Source: Saccharothrix longispora
Lineage (GTDB): Bacteria; Actinomycetota; Actinomycetes; Mycobacteriales; Pseudonocardiaceae
NCBI RefSeq assembly: GCF_030852425.1
Contig: NZ_NSDM01000005.1
Span: 372,338 to 436,337, forward strand
DNA: 64,000 nt
Direction: 5' to 3'
The notes under the pieces were generated by a model. It was not told the DNA's origin and ran no database searches. It saw only the letters and a program-made list of their open reading frames with translations. Positions 33,901-42,909 of this stretch are shown here, one piece after another; position 1 is the first letter of the stretch, and each line of letters begins with the position of its first letter. The translations under genes and the position numbers were made by a program.

Positions 33901-34947
33901 TCAGTTCGCGTCGAGCAGGGTGTCGGTCTCGTCCTCGAAGTCGCCGATCAGCTCTTCGAGGAGGTCTTCCAGGGCGGCGATGCCGACCACGCGGTCGTCC
34001 GCGCCGGCCACCAGCGCCAGTTGCGCGCGCCGGGCGCGCATCTCGGTCACCGCAGCGGCCACCGGCAGGCTCGACGCCAGCACCAGCGGCGCGGTCATCA
34101 GTTCGCGCGCGCTCTTCTCCTCGCCCACCGCGGTGGCCCGGACGGCCTCGCGGATGTGCACCAGGCCGACGTACTCGCCGTGCATGTCCATGACGGGGAA
34201 GCGGGACCGGCCCGACTCCCTGCTGCGGCGCTCGACGGCGGAGGCTCGGGTGTGCTCGGTGACGCTGACCGCGTCGTCGATCGGGATCATGATCTGCGCG
34301 ACGGTCGTCTTCTGGAGCTGGAGCATCCGGGTCAGCAGGCGCTGCTGCCCCTCGGGGATCAGCCCGTGCTCACCGGACTGGCGCACCAGCAGGCGCAGGT
34401 CGTCGGGCCGGTGCGCCTGCGCCAGCTCGTCCTGCGGTTCCACCTTCAACGCCCGCAGCAGGGCGTTGGTGAGGTTGTTCAGCCCGGTCAGCAGCCACCG
34501 GACGCTGCGCGCGAACGCGCGGAACGGGATGGCCAGCAGCAGCGCCGAGCGCTCGGGGTGCGAGATCGCCCACGACTTCGGCGCCATCTCGCCGACCACC
34601 ATGTGCAGGAACACCACGACGACCAGCGAGATCGTGAACGCGATGGCGTAGGCGGCGGCGTCCGGCAGGCCGACGGCGCCGAACAGCGGCTCCAGCAGGT
34701 CCGCCACGGCGGGCTTGGCGAGCGCGCCGAGCCCCAGCGTGCACAGCGTGATGCCCAGCTGCGCGCCGGCCAGCATCACCGACAGCTCGCGCACCCCGGC
34801 CACGGCGGCCCGGGCCGCGCGGCTGGTCTCCGCGTCCTGCTCCAACCGGTGCCGCTTGGCCGCGATCAGGGCGAACTCGGCCGCCACGAAGAACGCGTTG
34901 GCCACCAGCAGCAGCAGCGAGACGATCAACGCCCAGGTGATGCTCAT
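33901..34947 (-). CDS. CNNM/CorC-type membrane protein with CBS domains (second of pair)
   Basis: A 348-residue protein. The DUF21/CNNM transmembrane domain at 1-180 begins ITWALIVSLLLLVANAFFVAAEFALIA and includes MVVGEMAPKSWAI. A CBS pair follows at about 205-335 (VAQIMIPIDDAVSV, SRFPVMD, YVGLVHIREAV, VVGIAALEDLLEELIGD). It ends soon after the CBS pair, so it lacks the C-terminal CorC_HlyC domain of its partner. The ATG at 34947 overlaps the partner's stop by 4 bp, with GGAGG upstream. The family is associated with Mg or Co transport; substrates here are unproven. Confidence 0.9.
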   Translation of the reverse strand: MSITWALIVSLLLLVANAFFVAAEFALIAAKRHRLEQDAETSRAARAAVAGVRELSVMLAGAQLGITLCTLGLGALAKPAVADLLEPLFGAVGLPDAAAYAIAFTISLVVVVFLHMVVGEMAPKSWAISHPERSALLLAIPFRAFARSVRWLLTGLNNLTNALLRALKVEPQDELAQAHRPDDLRLLVRQSGEHGLIPEGQQRLLTRMLQLQKTTVAQIMIPIDDAVSVTEHTRASAVERRSRESGRSRFPVMDMHGEYVGLVHIREAVRATAVGEEKSARELMTAPLVLASSLPVAAAVTEMRARRAQLALVAGADDRVVGIAALEDLLEELIGDFEDETDTLLDAN

Positions 34948-36257
34948 CGGGCCTCCTCCCGCGCCTTGCTGGTGGTGCTGAGCACGACCGTGCCGGGCAC
35001 GTTGCGGACGACCTCGACGACGCGCAGCGACACGCCGTCGAACTCGATCCGGTCGTCCACCTGCGCGGTGCGCCCCAGCCGGTGCAGCAGCAGGCCGGAG
35101 ATCGTGTCGTAGGTCTCGTGCTCGGGCAGCTCGACGCCGGTGGAGTCGGCGATCTCGTCGAGGCGCATCCGACCGGGCACCCGCCAGACCCCGTCGCCGA
35201 GCGGTTCGATGGCGAGGCGGACCACGTCGTCCTCGTCGTGGATCTCGCCGACCAGTTCCTCGGCCAGGTCCTCCAGCGAGACGACGCCCGCGAAGCCGCC
35301 GAACTCGTCCACCACGCACGCCAGCTGCCGGTGCTCGGCGCGCAGCCGCTCCAGCACGGCGGGCAGCGGAAGCGTGGCGGGCACGACCAGGGCGGGCGAG
35401 GCGATCTTCCCGACCGGTGTGGTCGTCCGCTCCCCCGGTTCCACGGTCAGCACCTCGGCCAGCCCCACGACGCCCCGCACGTCGTCCAGGCCGTCGCCGG
35501 TGACCGGGAACCGCGAGTGCCCGGTGTCGAGCAGCTCGACCACGCGCGAGACGGGTTCGTCGGCGCCGATGGTCCTGACCAGCACCCGCGGGGTCATCGC
35601 CTGCTCGGCCACCAGCTCCCGGAACCCGAGGCCGCGGTCGAGCAGCCGGGACAGCTCGGGGTCGAGGTGCCCCTCGGCTCCGGCGTCGTCGATGATCTGC
35701 TTGAGGTCCTCGGGCGTGGCGCCCTGCGGCAGTTCCTCCACCGGCTCGATCCCGACCGCGCGCAGCAGCCGGTTCGCCGTCGCGTCGAACAGCCGGATCA
35801 TGGGGCCGGCGATCTTCAGGTACACCAGGGTGGAGGGCGCGAGCGCCTTGGCCAGCACCTCGGGCTTGGCGATGGCGAGGTTCTTGGGGAACAGCTCCCC
35901 CAGCACCATCTGCACGACCGTCGCGAACACGAGCGCGATCGCCATGGAGATCGACACCGAGGCCGCCTCGGGCAGACCGGTGAGGCCGACCACCCCGGTC
36001 AGCCCCTCGCCGAGCAGCGGTTCGGCCACGTAGCCGACGAGCAGGGCCGTCACCGTGATGCCGAACTGGGCGCCGGAGAGCATGAACGACAGCTTCCGGG
36101 TGACCCGGTAGGCGCGCTCGGCGTTCTTGTCGCCGCCTTCGGCCATCTGCTGGAGCCTGCCCCGGTCGACCGCCATGTAGGCGAACTCCTGGGCCACGAA
36201 GTACCCGGTGGCCGCGGTGAGGGCCACGATGACCAGCAGTCCGAGGGATATCAACAC
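34944..36257 (-). CDS. CNNM/CorC-type membrane protein with CBS and CorC_HlyC domains (first of pair)
   Basis: A 437-residue protein with the DUF21 domain at 1-190 (GYFVAQEFAYMAVDRGRL, LGELFPKNLAIAKPE), a CBS pair at 210-335 (MTPRVLVRTIG, VVGLAEVL, DEFGGFAGVVSLEDLAEELVG) and a C-terminal CorC_HlyC domain at 345-430. It probably heterodimerises with the next gene, to which it is translationally coupled. The start is a GTG at 36257; the short TTG alternative at 36254 cannot be excluded. The promoter region toward the divergent MerR gene holds an inverted repeat. Confidence 0.9.
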   Translation of the reverse strand: MLISLGLLVIVALTAATGYFVAQEFAYMAVDRGRLQQMAEGGDKNAERAYRVTRKLSFMLSGAQFGITVTALLVGYVAEPLLGEGLTGVVGLTGLPEAASVSISMAIALVFATVVQMVLGELFPKNLAIAKPEVLAKALAPSTLVYLKIAGPMIRLFDATANRLLRAVGIEPVEELPQGATPEDLKQIIDDAGAEGHLDPELSRLLDRGLGFRELVAEQAMTPRVLVRTIGADEPVSRVVELLDTGHSRFPVTGDGLDDVRGVVGLAEVLTVEPGERTTTPVGKIASPALVVPATLPLPAVLERLRAEHRQLACVVDEFGGFAGVVSLEDLAEELVGEIHDEDDVVRLAIEPLGDGVWRVPGRMRLDEIADSTGVELPEHETYDTISGLLLHRLGRTAQVDDRIEFDGVSLRVVEVVRNVPGTVVLSTTSKAREEAR

Positions 36258-36347
36258 GGCGCACCCGCGCCGCGGAGGAGATCAGGCCGGGGAAGTCCCG
36301 GCCTCCTACTGCATGTGTCGTCGTCTGAAGCGCTTGGCATACACCTC

Positions 36348-36367
36348 ACAGTAGCACGCGGCACTGT
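36348..36367. promoter_or_regulatory. Inverted repeat between CNNM operon and MerR gene
   Basis: ACAGT (36348-36352) and ACTGT (36363-36367) form a dyad with a 10-bp centre, flanked by further partial symmetry (CCTC/AGGG). It lies 35 bp upstream of the MerR start and may be the MerR operator. Confidence 0.4.
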
Positions 36368-36401
36368 AGGGTTGGGATCAGGACGTCAGAGGGGAGTCGA
36401 C

Positions 36402-36800
36402 GTGACCGAGGCGCTGCTCAGGATCGGCGAGCTGGCCGCCCGCGCGGGCGTCAGCATCCGCACGGTCGACTACTACACCACCCTCGGCCTCATCGACCCC
36501 GCCCAGCGCACGGCGGGCGGCTACCGCCTCTACCAACCCTCCGACGTGGACCGCATCCACCTCGTACAACGCCTGGAGGTCCAGGGAGTTCCCCTGGAGG
36601 AGATAGCCACCGCGCTCGCCACGAGACAGGTCGACGTGAGCGTCATCCTCGACCGCATCAACGAAGACCTCCGGACCCTCCAGGCCGCCGTGGACAGCGC
36701 CTCCCCCGAAGCGCACGGCCTGCTGGCCGCCATCGCCACCCGCGTGCACTCGCTGATCACCGTGGCGCTCCAGATCCCGCCGGACATGCTCCTGCCCTGA
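36402..36800 (+). CDS. MerR-family regulator, short type
   Basis: A 132-residue regulator. The HTH is LRIGELAARAGVSIRTVDYYTTLGLIDPAQRTAGGYRLY, followed by a helical dimerisation region and a short C-terminus (VALQIPPDMLLP) without metal-binding cysteines. It therefore probably senses an organic ligand or stress rather than metal. The GTG at 36402 follows GGGGAG. It is divergent from the CNNM pair, with a dyad in the 144-bp gap, so it may control those genes. Confidence 0.88.
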   Translation: MTEALLRIGELAARAGVSIRTVDYYTTLGLIDPAQRTAGGYRLYQPSDVDRIHLVQRLEVQGVPLEEIATALATRQVDVSVILDRINEDLRTLQAAVDSASPEAHGLLAAIATRVHSLITVALQIPPDMLLP

Positions 36801-36950
36801 CCGCGTCAGGGGCCGTGTCAGCACGGTGGCGGCCCGGTGTCAGGACGGCCGGCGATGGTGGTCCCCGTGATCAGGTCACCGATCACGGCCACCGCCATCA
36901 CGGACGCCCCCACCGACGGGGACGCCCGGACGCACCGTCAGGAGAGCACC

Positions 36951-37622
36951 ATGCGGTTCGACACCCCCGCCCCCGTCTCCGCCGTCCTCGACATCCCCGC
37001 CGGGCACGTCCGGTTCGTCGCCGCCGACCGGACCGACACCGCGGTCGAGGTCCGGCCCGCGAACGCCTCGAAGGGCCGCGACGTGAGGGCCGCGGCGCGG
37101 ACCGCGGTCGAGTACCGCGACGGCGTCCTGCGGATCTCGGCCCCGTCCTCGCCGAAGGACCAGTTCCTCGGCCCTTCCGGCCGCGTCGACGTCACGGTCC
37201 ACCTGCCCGCCGGTTCCCGCGTCGAGGCCAAGGCCGCCGACCTCGGGTTCCGGGGCGTCGGACGGCTCGGCGAGGTCGCCTTCGCGGGCTCGCACGGCGC
37301 GGTCGAGCTCGACGAGGCCGCGGGCGTCCGCCTCACCACGCACGCCGGTGACGTCTCGGTCGGCCGCCTCACCGGCCCGGCGGAGATCAGCACCGGCAAG
37401 GGCGACATCCGGATCGCCGAGGCCGTGCGCGGCGCGGTCGTGCTGCGCACGCAGGCCGGCGACGTGTCGGTCGGCGCGGCGGCCGGCGCCTCCGCCTCGT
37501 TGGACGCGGGCACCTCCCGCGGTCGCATCGACAACGCGCTCCGGAACACCGGCCGCGGCGCCCCCGACCTGGAGTTCCACGCGACCACCGCCCACGGCGA
37601 CATCACCGCCCGCAGCCTCTGA
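36951..37622 (+). CDS. DUF4097-like beta-helix repeat protein
   Basis: A 223-residue cytoplasmic or surface protein composed of short beta-strand repeats. The pattern DVSVGRLTGPAEISTGKGDIRIAEAVRGAVVLRTQAGDVSVG is typical of DUF4097/putative adhesin proteins. No signal peptide or membrane helix is present. The ATG at 36951 has AGGAG 7 nt upstream; longer in-frame readings are not supported. Such genes often sit near MerR or TetR regulators in actinomycetes. The function is unknown. Confidence 0.8.
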   Translation: MRFDTPAPVSAVLDIPAGHVRFVAADRTDTAVEVRPANASKGRDVRAAARTAVEYRDGVLRISAPSSPKDQFLGPSGRVDVTVHLPAGSRVEAKAADLGFRGVGRLGEVAFAGSHGAVELDEAAGVRLTTHAGDVSVGRLTGPAEISTGKGDIRIAEAVRGAVVLRTQAGDVSVGAAAGASASLDAGTSRGRIDNALRNTGRGAPDLEFHATTAHGDITARSL

Positions 37623-37679
37623 ACGGCCGCGGCCCCACCAGGCGGCGGACGGCGGGTACCGCGGGCCGGGCGCTCCGGG

Positions 37680-38234
37680 TCAACCGGTGGCGTCGACCCG
37701 CGGGGCCGGGCACTCGCCGCCCGGCGCGGTCAGCAGCTCGAAGTGCCACATCTCGTTGGCGTACGCCTGGCACAGGCCGTAGTCCGCCCCGTTGCGGACG
37801 AGCCAGTCGGCGGCGTCGGTCGGCCCGATGTCGATGGCCTCACCCCGCACGTGCGCCGACTTCTCCGGCGTGGTGACCCACCGGCGCGCCTCCTCGACGC
37901 TCCCGTGCACGGCCACGGCCTCGTCGAACAGGCGCCGCTGGTAGCCCTCGCCGCGCCAGCCCGAGGTCACCCTCAGCTCGATGCCGGCCGCGCGGGCGTC
38001 CACCGCCGCCGCGCGCACGGCCGCCACCAGGGCGGCGTCCAGCCGGGAGAGCGCGGGGTGGTCGGAGTCGTCGAGCGCGATGCTGGTGTTCGCCGGGATG
38101 CTGCCGTCCACCTCCGGGCCGGCGCCACCGCCGTTCCCGGGCGCGGCCGGGGAGGCGCACGCGGACAACGCCACCACACCCGCCGCCGCCGTCAGCAAAC
38201 CCGCCGCGCGCACGTGCGCCGATCGCCGGAACAT
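37680..38234 (-). CDS. VanY-like D-alanyl-D-alanine carboxypeptidase lipoprotein
   Basis: Probably trims the terminal D-Ala of peptidoglycan pentapeptides outside the membrane. The 184-residue product (ATG 38234, GAGGAA upstream) has a lipoprotein signal ending in ALSAC. The VanY/peptidase M15B domain holds RVTSGWRGEGYQRRLF, the zinc motif SAHVRGEAIDIG (SxHxxGxAxD) and EMWHFEL (xWHxE), so all metal and catalytic residues are present. It lies 96 bp downstream of a two-component system on the same strand, a layout similar to VanR-VanS-VanY sets. No vanHAX genes are present. Confidence 0.88.
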   Translation of the reverse strand: MFRRSAHVRAAGLLTAAAGVVALSACASPAAPGNGGGAGPEVDGSIPANTSIALDDSDHPALSRLDAALVAAVRAAAVDARAAGIELRVTSGWRGEGYQRRLFDEAVAVHGSVEEARRWVTTPEKSAHVRGEAIDIGPTDAADWLVRNGADYGLCQAYANEMWHFELLTAPGGECPAPRVDATG

Positions 38235-38330
38235 GTTTCCTCGCAGGTGGTCTCGGAGTCCGAACGCCTCCGACACTGCCCGCGGGATGTCTTCGCCCCG
38301 TGCGCGTCGTGTCCCCGTCGTGCGACAGTC

Positions 38331-39773
38331 TCAGCCGTCGCGGGCGGGCTCGCCCCTCGGCACGGTGAGGGTGAACACCGCGCCCCCGTCGTGGTCGACG
38401 TCCAGCCGGCCGCCGTGCAGCCGGGCGTTCTCCAGCGCGATGGCCAGCCCGAGGCCGCTGCCCGGGGTGCGGGTGCGGGCCCGGTCGCCGCGCACGAAGC
38501 GGTCGAAGACGACCGGCGCCAGCCCGGCGGGCAGGCCGGGACCCGAGTCGGCGACGGCGACGCGCACCCGGTCGGGCTCGGTGCCGTCCACGGTCACCAC
38601 GACCGGCGGCTCGCCGTGCCGGACCGCGTTGGCGACGAGGTTGCGCACGATCGTGTGCAGGCGTCGGGGATCGCCGAACGCGGTGGCGTCCCCGGTCCGG
38701 CGCACGGTGACGTCCGCGCCCGGCGCGCTCCACTCGACGGCGTCCGCGGCCAGCGCTTCGAGGTCGACCGGCTCGGGCCGGAGTTCCGCGACCCCCGCGT
38801 CGAACCGGGACATCTCCAGCAGGTCCTCGACCAGCGCGCTCAGCCGCCGCACCTGGGTGCCGACCAGTTCCGCCGACCTCGCGCGGTCCTCGGCGTCCGG
38901 GCTGTGCAGGCCGTCGGCGGCGGCGACCGCCGACGCCAGCGGGGTGCGCAGGTCGTGCGCCACGTCGGCGACGAACCGCCGCTGCTGCCGGTCCTGGCGG
39001 CGCAACCGCTCGATGGACTCCCCCAGCCGCTGCGCCATCGCGTTGAACGACCCGGCGAGGTCGGCCAGCTCGTCCCGCCCCCGCACCGGAAGCCTGGTGT
39101 CCAGCGCCCCGTCGCCGAACCGGCGGGCGGCGTCGGCGGCGGTCCGCACCCGGCGCTGGACGCCCCGCGCGGCCAGCACGCCCAGCGCACCGCCGACCAG
39201 GACCACCACCACCGCCACCGCGGCGAGCCGGTCGCGCAGCACCGCCAGCTCGTCGTCGATGCCGCGCGTGCCGTAGAACTCGGCGAGCAGCACGCCGGGC
39301 TCGACCTGGCCGACGATGACCAGCTGCGGACCCTCCGGGGTGTCGGCGGTGTAGCGCACCGACGACAGCCGCTCCCTCGCCCGGTCCACCTCCCGCACGG
39401 GCAGCTGTCCGGGGAACTCGCCGGCCGTGCCGGCGACCGGCAGGTACGCCCCGTCCCGCGCGGTGGAGAGCGCACCGGACGACGGCGTGAAGTTGACCAC
39501 CGCCCAGGTGAGGCCGAGGCGGGCCCGCATGTACTCGGCGACACCGTCCACGACGGACGTGAAGCCGGCGCCGCGGACGAGGAACTGGTGGGCCTGCTGG
39601 GCGTCGGAGTCGAACGCGGCCTGCGCGGAGGCGGTGAAGCGCTCCCGGGTCGCACCGGCCTGGAGGTGGTAGGCCGTCAGCGCCACGGCCGCGGTGGTGA
39701 GGAGGGTGATGACCGCGACGGTCAGCACGATCGCCGCCCGCAGGCCGATCGTCGGACCGGGCCGCCACCTCAC
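38331..39773 (-). CDS. Sensor histidine kinase, OmpR-partner type
   Basis: A 480-residue sensor. It has one transmembrane helix near residue 12-33, an extracytoplasmic domain of about 140 residues, a second helix near 180-200 (AAVAVVVVLVGGALGVLAARG) and a HAMP domain with DELADLAGSFNAMAQRL. The HisKA box is RRFVADVAHDLRTPLASAVAA. The ATPase domain has N box LVANAVRHG, G1 VADSGPGLP and G2 GSGLGLAIA. The GTG start overlaps the regulator stop by 4 bp. The domain plan is that of VanS-like envelope sensors. The VanY-like gene downstream suggests a cell-wall signal. Confidence 0.92.
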   Translation of the reverse strand: MRWRPGPTIGLRAAIVLTVAVITLLTTAAVALTAYHLQAGATRERFTASAQAAFDSDAQQAHQFLVRGAGFTSVVDGVAEYMRARLGLTWAVVNFTPSSGALSTARDGAYLPVAGTAGEFPGQLPVREVDRARERLSSVRYTADTPEGPQLVIVGQVEPGVLLAEFYGTRGIDDELAVLRDRLAAVAVVVVLVGGALGVLAARGVQRRVRTAADAARRFGDGALDTRLPVRGRDELADLAGSFNAMAQRLGESIERLRRQDRQQRRFVADVAHDLRTPLASAVAAADGLHSPDAEDRARSAELVGTQVRRLSALVEDLLEMSRFDAGVAELRPEPVDLEALAADAVEWSAPGADVTVRRTGDATAFGDPRRLHTIVRNLVANAVRHGEPPVVVTVDGTEPDRVRVAVADSGPGLPAGLAPVVFDRFVRGDRARTRTPGSGLGLAIALENARLHGGRLDVDHDGGAVFTLTVPRGEPARDG

Positions 39774-40459
39774 GGCTCGACCAGGCGGTACCCGAACCCC
39801 CGCACGGTGCGCAGCAGCACCGGGTTGGCCGGTTCGGGCTCGATCTTCGCCCGCAGGCGGGCCACGGCGGCGTCGACCAGGCGCGAGTCGCCGGCGAACC
39901 CGTAGTCCCACACCCGCTTGAGCAGGGTCTGCCTGCTCAGCACCTGGCCCGCGTGCTCGACGAACTCGATCAGCAGGCGGATCTCCGTGGACGTCAGGCC
40001 CAGCTCGACCCCGCCCCTGGTCACCACCATGGCGGCGGTGTCGACCTCCAGGTCGCCGACGGCGCGCACGTGCCGCCTCGGCGGCCGCGCGGGCGCGGCC
40101 CGGCGCAGGATCGCCTTCACCCGTGCGTCGAGCACCCTGGGTTCGACCGGTTTCACCACGTAGTCGTCGGCGCCGCACTCCAGGCCGACCACGACGTCCA
40201 CCGCGTCGCCGCGGGCGGTCAGCAGGATCACCGGGACCGCGTCGTGCGCGCGGATGCGGCGGCACACCTCGAAGCCGTCCACGTCGGGCAGCATCACGTC
40301 GAGCAGCACCACGTCCGCCGACGTCGGCCGGTCGGCCAGCGCCTCCAGCGCCCGCTCCCCGGTGGCCGCGACGGCGACCTCGTGGCCGAGCGCGCGCAGG
40401 GCGCGGGACAACGCCTCCGCCAGGACCGCGTCGTCCTCGACGAGCAGCAACCGTGACAC
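39770..40459 (-). CDS. Response regulator, OmpR/PhoB family
   Basis: A 229-residue regulator. The receiver has LLLVEDD, phosphoacceptor Asp in VVLLDVMLPDVDG and Lys in DYVVKPVEPR. The winged HTH ends with VDAAVARLRAKIEPEPANPVLLRTVRGFGYRL. The GTG at 40459 has GAGGAG 8 nt upstream. It is the first gene of the set regulator, kinase, VanY-like peptidase and is probably autoregulated. Confidence 0.93.
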   Translation of the reverse strand: MSRLLLVEDDAVLAEALSRALRALGHEVAVAATGERALEALADRPTSADVVLLDVMLPDVDGFEVCRRIRAHDAVPVILLTARGDAVDVVVGLECGADDYVVKPVEPRVLDARVKAILRRAAPARPPRRHVRAVGDLEVDTAAMVVTRGGVELGLTSTEIRLLIEFVEHAGQVLSRQTLLKRVWDYGFAGDSRLVDAAVARLRAKIEPEPANPVLLRTVRGFGYRLVEP

Positions 40460-40621
40460 TGGTGGAACTCCTCGTCCTCGGCCGGTCGGCGGCAACGGTA
40501 TACCAGCGGTTACGCCGAACGGCCGACAGCCGCGTGACGAAGTGTGACGAACGCGCACGGCCGGGTCACGGCGTCGTCGCGGCGACGGCACCGGACCGGT
40601 CGGGGGCGGCCGGAGGACGGG

Positions 40622-41794
40622 TCACGCGGGCCGGGCCAGCGCCAGCGTGAGCTCGAGCACCCGCTCCGGCGAGGTGATGTCGCCGAACAGGTCCCGCACC
40701 TGCCCCATCCGGTACCGCACGGTCTGCGGGTGCACGAACAGCGACGCCGCCACCTCGTCCCGCCGGCCATGGTGCAGCAGCCACGCCCGCAGCGTCTCCT
40801 CCAACCGCCGCGCGGTCGCCGGCCGCTGGTCGCGCAGCGGCGCCAGCACCCGTGCGCGGAGGTCGGCGTACGCCTCCGCGTCGGCGTCGAGCACCAGGTC
40901 GACCAGGCACTGCTCGGTGTCGACGGTGCCCTCGGACAACACACGGGTACGCGTGGCCCGGGTGAACGACGACGCCACCCGCGTCCACGGCCGGGTCGGG
41001 CCGACCACGGCGGAGCGGTCCGCCAGCAGGCGCAGCACGTGCCCGCGGTCCGCGTCCGGCACCAGGAGCACGGCCGTCGAGTCCTGCAAGTCCTCCAGCA
41101 GCAGCGTGCGGGGGTCGAGCACCCGGTGCGCCGCGTGGGCCTGCGCGGACGGCAGCACCACGGCCGTGAGCGAACCGGGAGGCGTCCAGCCCGCTCGTTC
41201 CGCGCCCGTGAGCAGCACGTCCTCGTTCGCGCCCGCGATCAGGTCACGGCAGAGCCGCTCCAGGTAGCGCTCCCGCGCCCGACCCCGGACGGCCAGTTCG
41301 TCGGCGTGCCCCGCGGCGCTCGCCGCGGACAGCTCGTCGATGTAGGCGAAGAGCAGCTCGGCGAACGTGGCGAGCCCCTCGGCGGGCAGACCGGACGACA
41401 CGGCCCCGGCGGCGAGGCCCCGCCACGCCACCCGCGCACCGACCCGGTAGGCGCTGAGCAGGGCGTCCATCGAGCGTCCGTCGCGCACTTCGCCGCGGCC
41501 CAGCTCGTAGGCGGCCTCGGTGGCGACCTCCTGGGTGTCCGCGCCGTCCGCCACGTCCAGGAAGTGGCCCAGCGCGGTGCGCACGGCGCGGCGGATCGTG
41601 CCGCCCATCCGGCCCGACAGCGCGCCCTCGTAACTGGGCACCTCGTCGATCACCGCCTGGACCACCTCGTTGGCCGTGACCGGCAGCAACGCCCGCAGCG
41701 CCGTGATCGTGGCGTGGTCGAGACCGGGTTCGGCGACACCTCCGACAGCGCGGCTCACTTGTTCTCCCGGTACAAATTCCAGAGTGGAGTTCAC
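40622..41794 (-). CDS. PucR/CdaR-type transcriptional regulator
   Basis: A 390-residue regulator with an N-terminal RsbR-like helical region (about 20-160), a central GGDEF-like fold and the C-terminal PucR HTH at 330-388 (LEETLRAWLLHHGRRDEVAASLFVHPQTVRYRMGQVRDLFG). It is transcribed away from the ferredoxin reductase/desaturase operon, with a 47-bp gap between starts. This arrangement is common in actinomycetes and suggests control of membrane lipid desaturation. The start is a GTG at 41794. Confidence 0.9.
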   Translation of the reverse strand: MNSTLEFVPGEQVSRAVGGVAEPGLDHATITALRALLPVTANEVVQAVIDEVPSYEGALSGRMGGTIRRAVRTALGHFLDVADGADTQEVATEAAYELGRGEVRDGRSMDALLSAYRVGARVAWRGLAAGAVSSGLPAEGLATFAELLFAYIDELSAASAAGHADELAVRGRARERYLERLCRDLIAGANEDVLLTGAERAGWTPPGSLTAVVLPSAQAHAAHRVLDPRTLLLEDLQDSTAVLLVPDADRGHVLRLLADRSAVVGPTRPWTRVASSFTRATRTRVLSEGTVDTEQCLVDLVLDADAEAYADLRARVLAPLRDQRPATARRLEETLRAWLLHHGRRDEVAASLFVHPQTVRYRMGQVRDLFGDITSPERVLELTLALARPA

Positions 41795-41841
41795 GTCGTG
41801 CGGTCAGGACTTTACGCCCCGGGACACATCATGCTGGACAC

Positions 41842-42897
41842 ATGACAAGCGTCGCCCTCCGCACCAGGGCGTTGAGGCTGCTGGAGATGGTCACGACGCC
41901 GCTGCTGCCGTCGGACTACCTGGACCTGGTCGACCCGCTGCGCGCGGGCGCCGACCTGCGTGGACGCATCGAGGCGATCCACCCCGAGACCCGCGACGCG
42001 GCCACCATCGTGATCAAGCCCGGCCGCGGCTGGAAGGGCCACGTCGCCGGGCAGTACGTCCGGGTCGGCGTGGACGTCGACGGCGTGCGGCTGTGGCGAG
42101 CCTACTCCGTCACCTCGCCCGCGAACCGGGCCGACGGCCGCATCACGATCACCGTGAAGGCCATGCCGGACGGCAAGGTCAGCAACCACCTGGTCCGCAG
42201 GGCCGAACCGGGCGCGGTCATCCACCTCGACCAGGCCGCCGGCGACTTCGTGCTGCCCGGGACCAGGCCCGCGAAGGTGCTCTACCTGACGGCCGGCAGC
42301 GGCATCACGCCCGCGATGGGCATGTTGCGCGACGCCGACCTCGCCGACGTGGTCGTGCTGCACTCCGCGCCGACCGAGGCGGACGTCATCTTCCGCGACG
42401 ACCTGCGCGACCTGGCCGCCGACACGACCATCCGGTTGATCGAGCGGCACACCGACACCGAGGGCGTGCTCGACGTCACCCGCCTCGACGAGCACGTGCC
42501 CGACTGGGCCGAGCGCGAGACCTGGGCGTGCGGTCCGACGGGCCTGCTCGACGCCGCCGAGGAGCACTGGGCGCGGCACGGCGTGGCCGACCGCCTGCAC
42601 ACCGAGCGGTTCCGCCCCACCGTGCTGGCGACGGGCGAGGGCGGCGCGGTCACGTTCACCACCACCGACCGGACCGTCGAGGCCGACGGGGCCACGCCGC
42701 TGCTCGACGTCGGCGAACAGGCGGGCGTGCTGATGCCGTCCGGCTGCCGCATGGGCATCTGCTTCGGCTGCGTCACACCACTGCGCGCGGGAGCCGTCCG
42801 CGACCTGCGCACGGGCGAGGTCACCACGGCCGAGCCCGGAGTCCTCATCCAGACCTGCGTGTCCGCCGCCGCGGGCGCCTGCGAGATCGAGCGCTAG
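41842..42897 (+). CDS. Ferredoxin reductase with 2Fe-2S domain, desaturase electron donor
   Basis: Passes electrons from NAD(P)H through FAD and a 2Fe-2S cluster to the desaturase encoded next. The 351-residue protein has an FAD domain with RAYSVTSP (RxYS motif), an NAD domain with LTAGSGITPAMGML and WACGPTGLLD, and a plant-type ferredoxin domain with CRMGICFGCVTPL and a final Cys in QTCVSAA. All four cluster cysteines are in place. The desaturase starts 12 bp downstream. Homologous pairs are known in mycobacteria and streptomycetes. Confidence 0.92.
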   Translation: MTSVALRTRALRLLEMVTTPLLPSDYLDLVDPLRAGADLRGRIEAIHPETRDAATIVIKPGRGWKGHVAGQYVRVGVDVDGVRLWRAYSVTSPANRADGRITITVKAMPDGKVSNHLVRRAEPGAVIHLDQAAGDFVLPGTRPAKVLYLTAGSGITPAMGMLRDADLADVVVLHSAPTEADVIFRDDLRDLAADTTIRLIERHTDTEGVLDVTRLDEHVPDWAERETWACGPTGLLDAAEEHWARHGVADRLHTERFRPTVLATGEGGAVTFTTTDRTVEADGATPLLDVGEQAGVLMPSGCRMGICFGCVTPLRAGAVRDLRTGEVTTAEPGVLIQTCVSAAAGACEIER

Positions 42898-42909
42898 GAA
42901 GCGAGCAGC

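Noticed and set aside
33901-36264. A single 787-codon gene covering both CNNM proteins
   Set aside because: Its first half is Arg/Ala-rich noise. Two proper CNNM genes overlap by 4 bp, the upstream one in a different frame.
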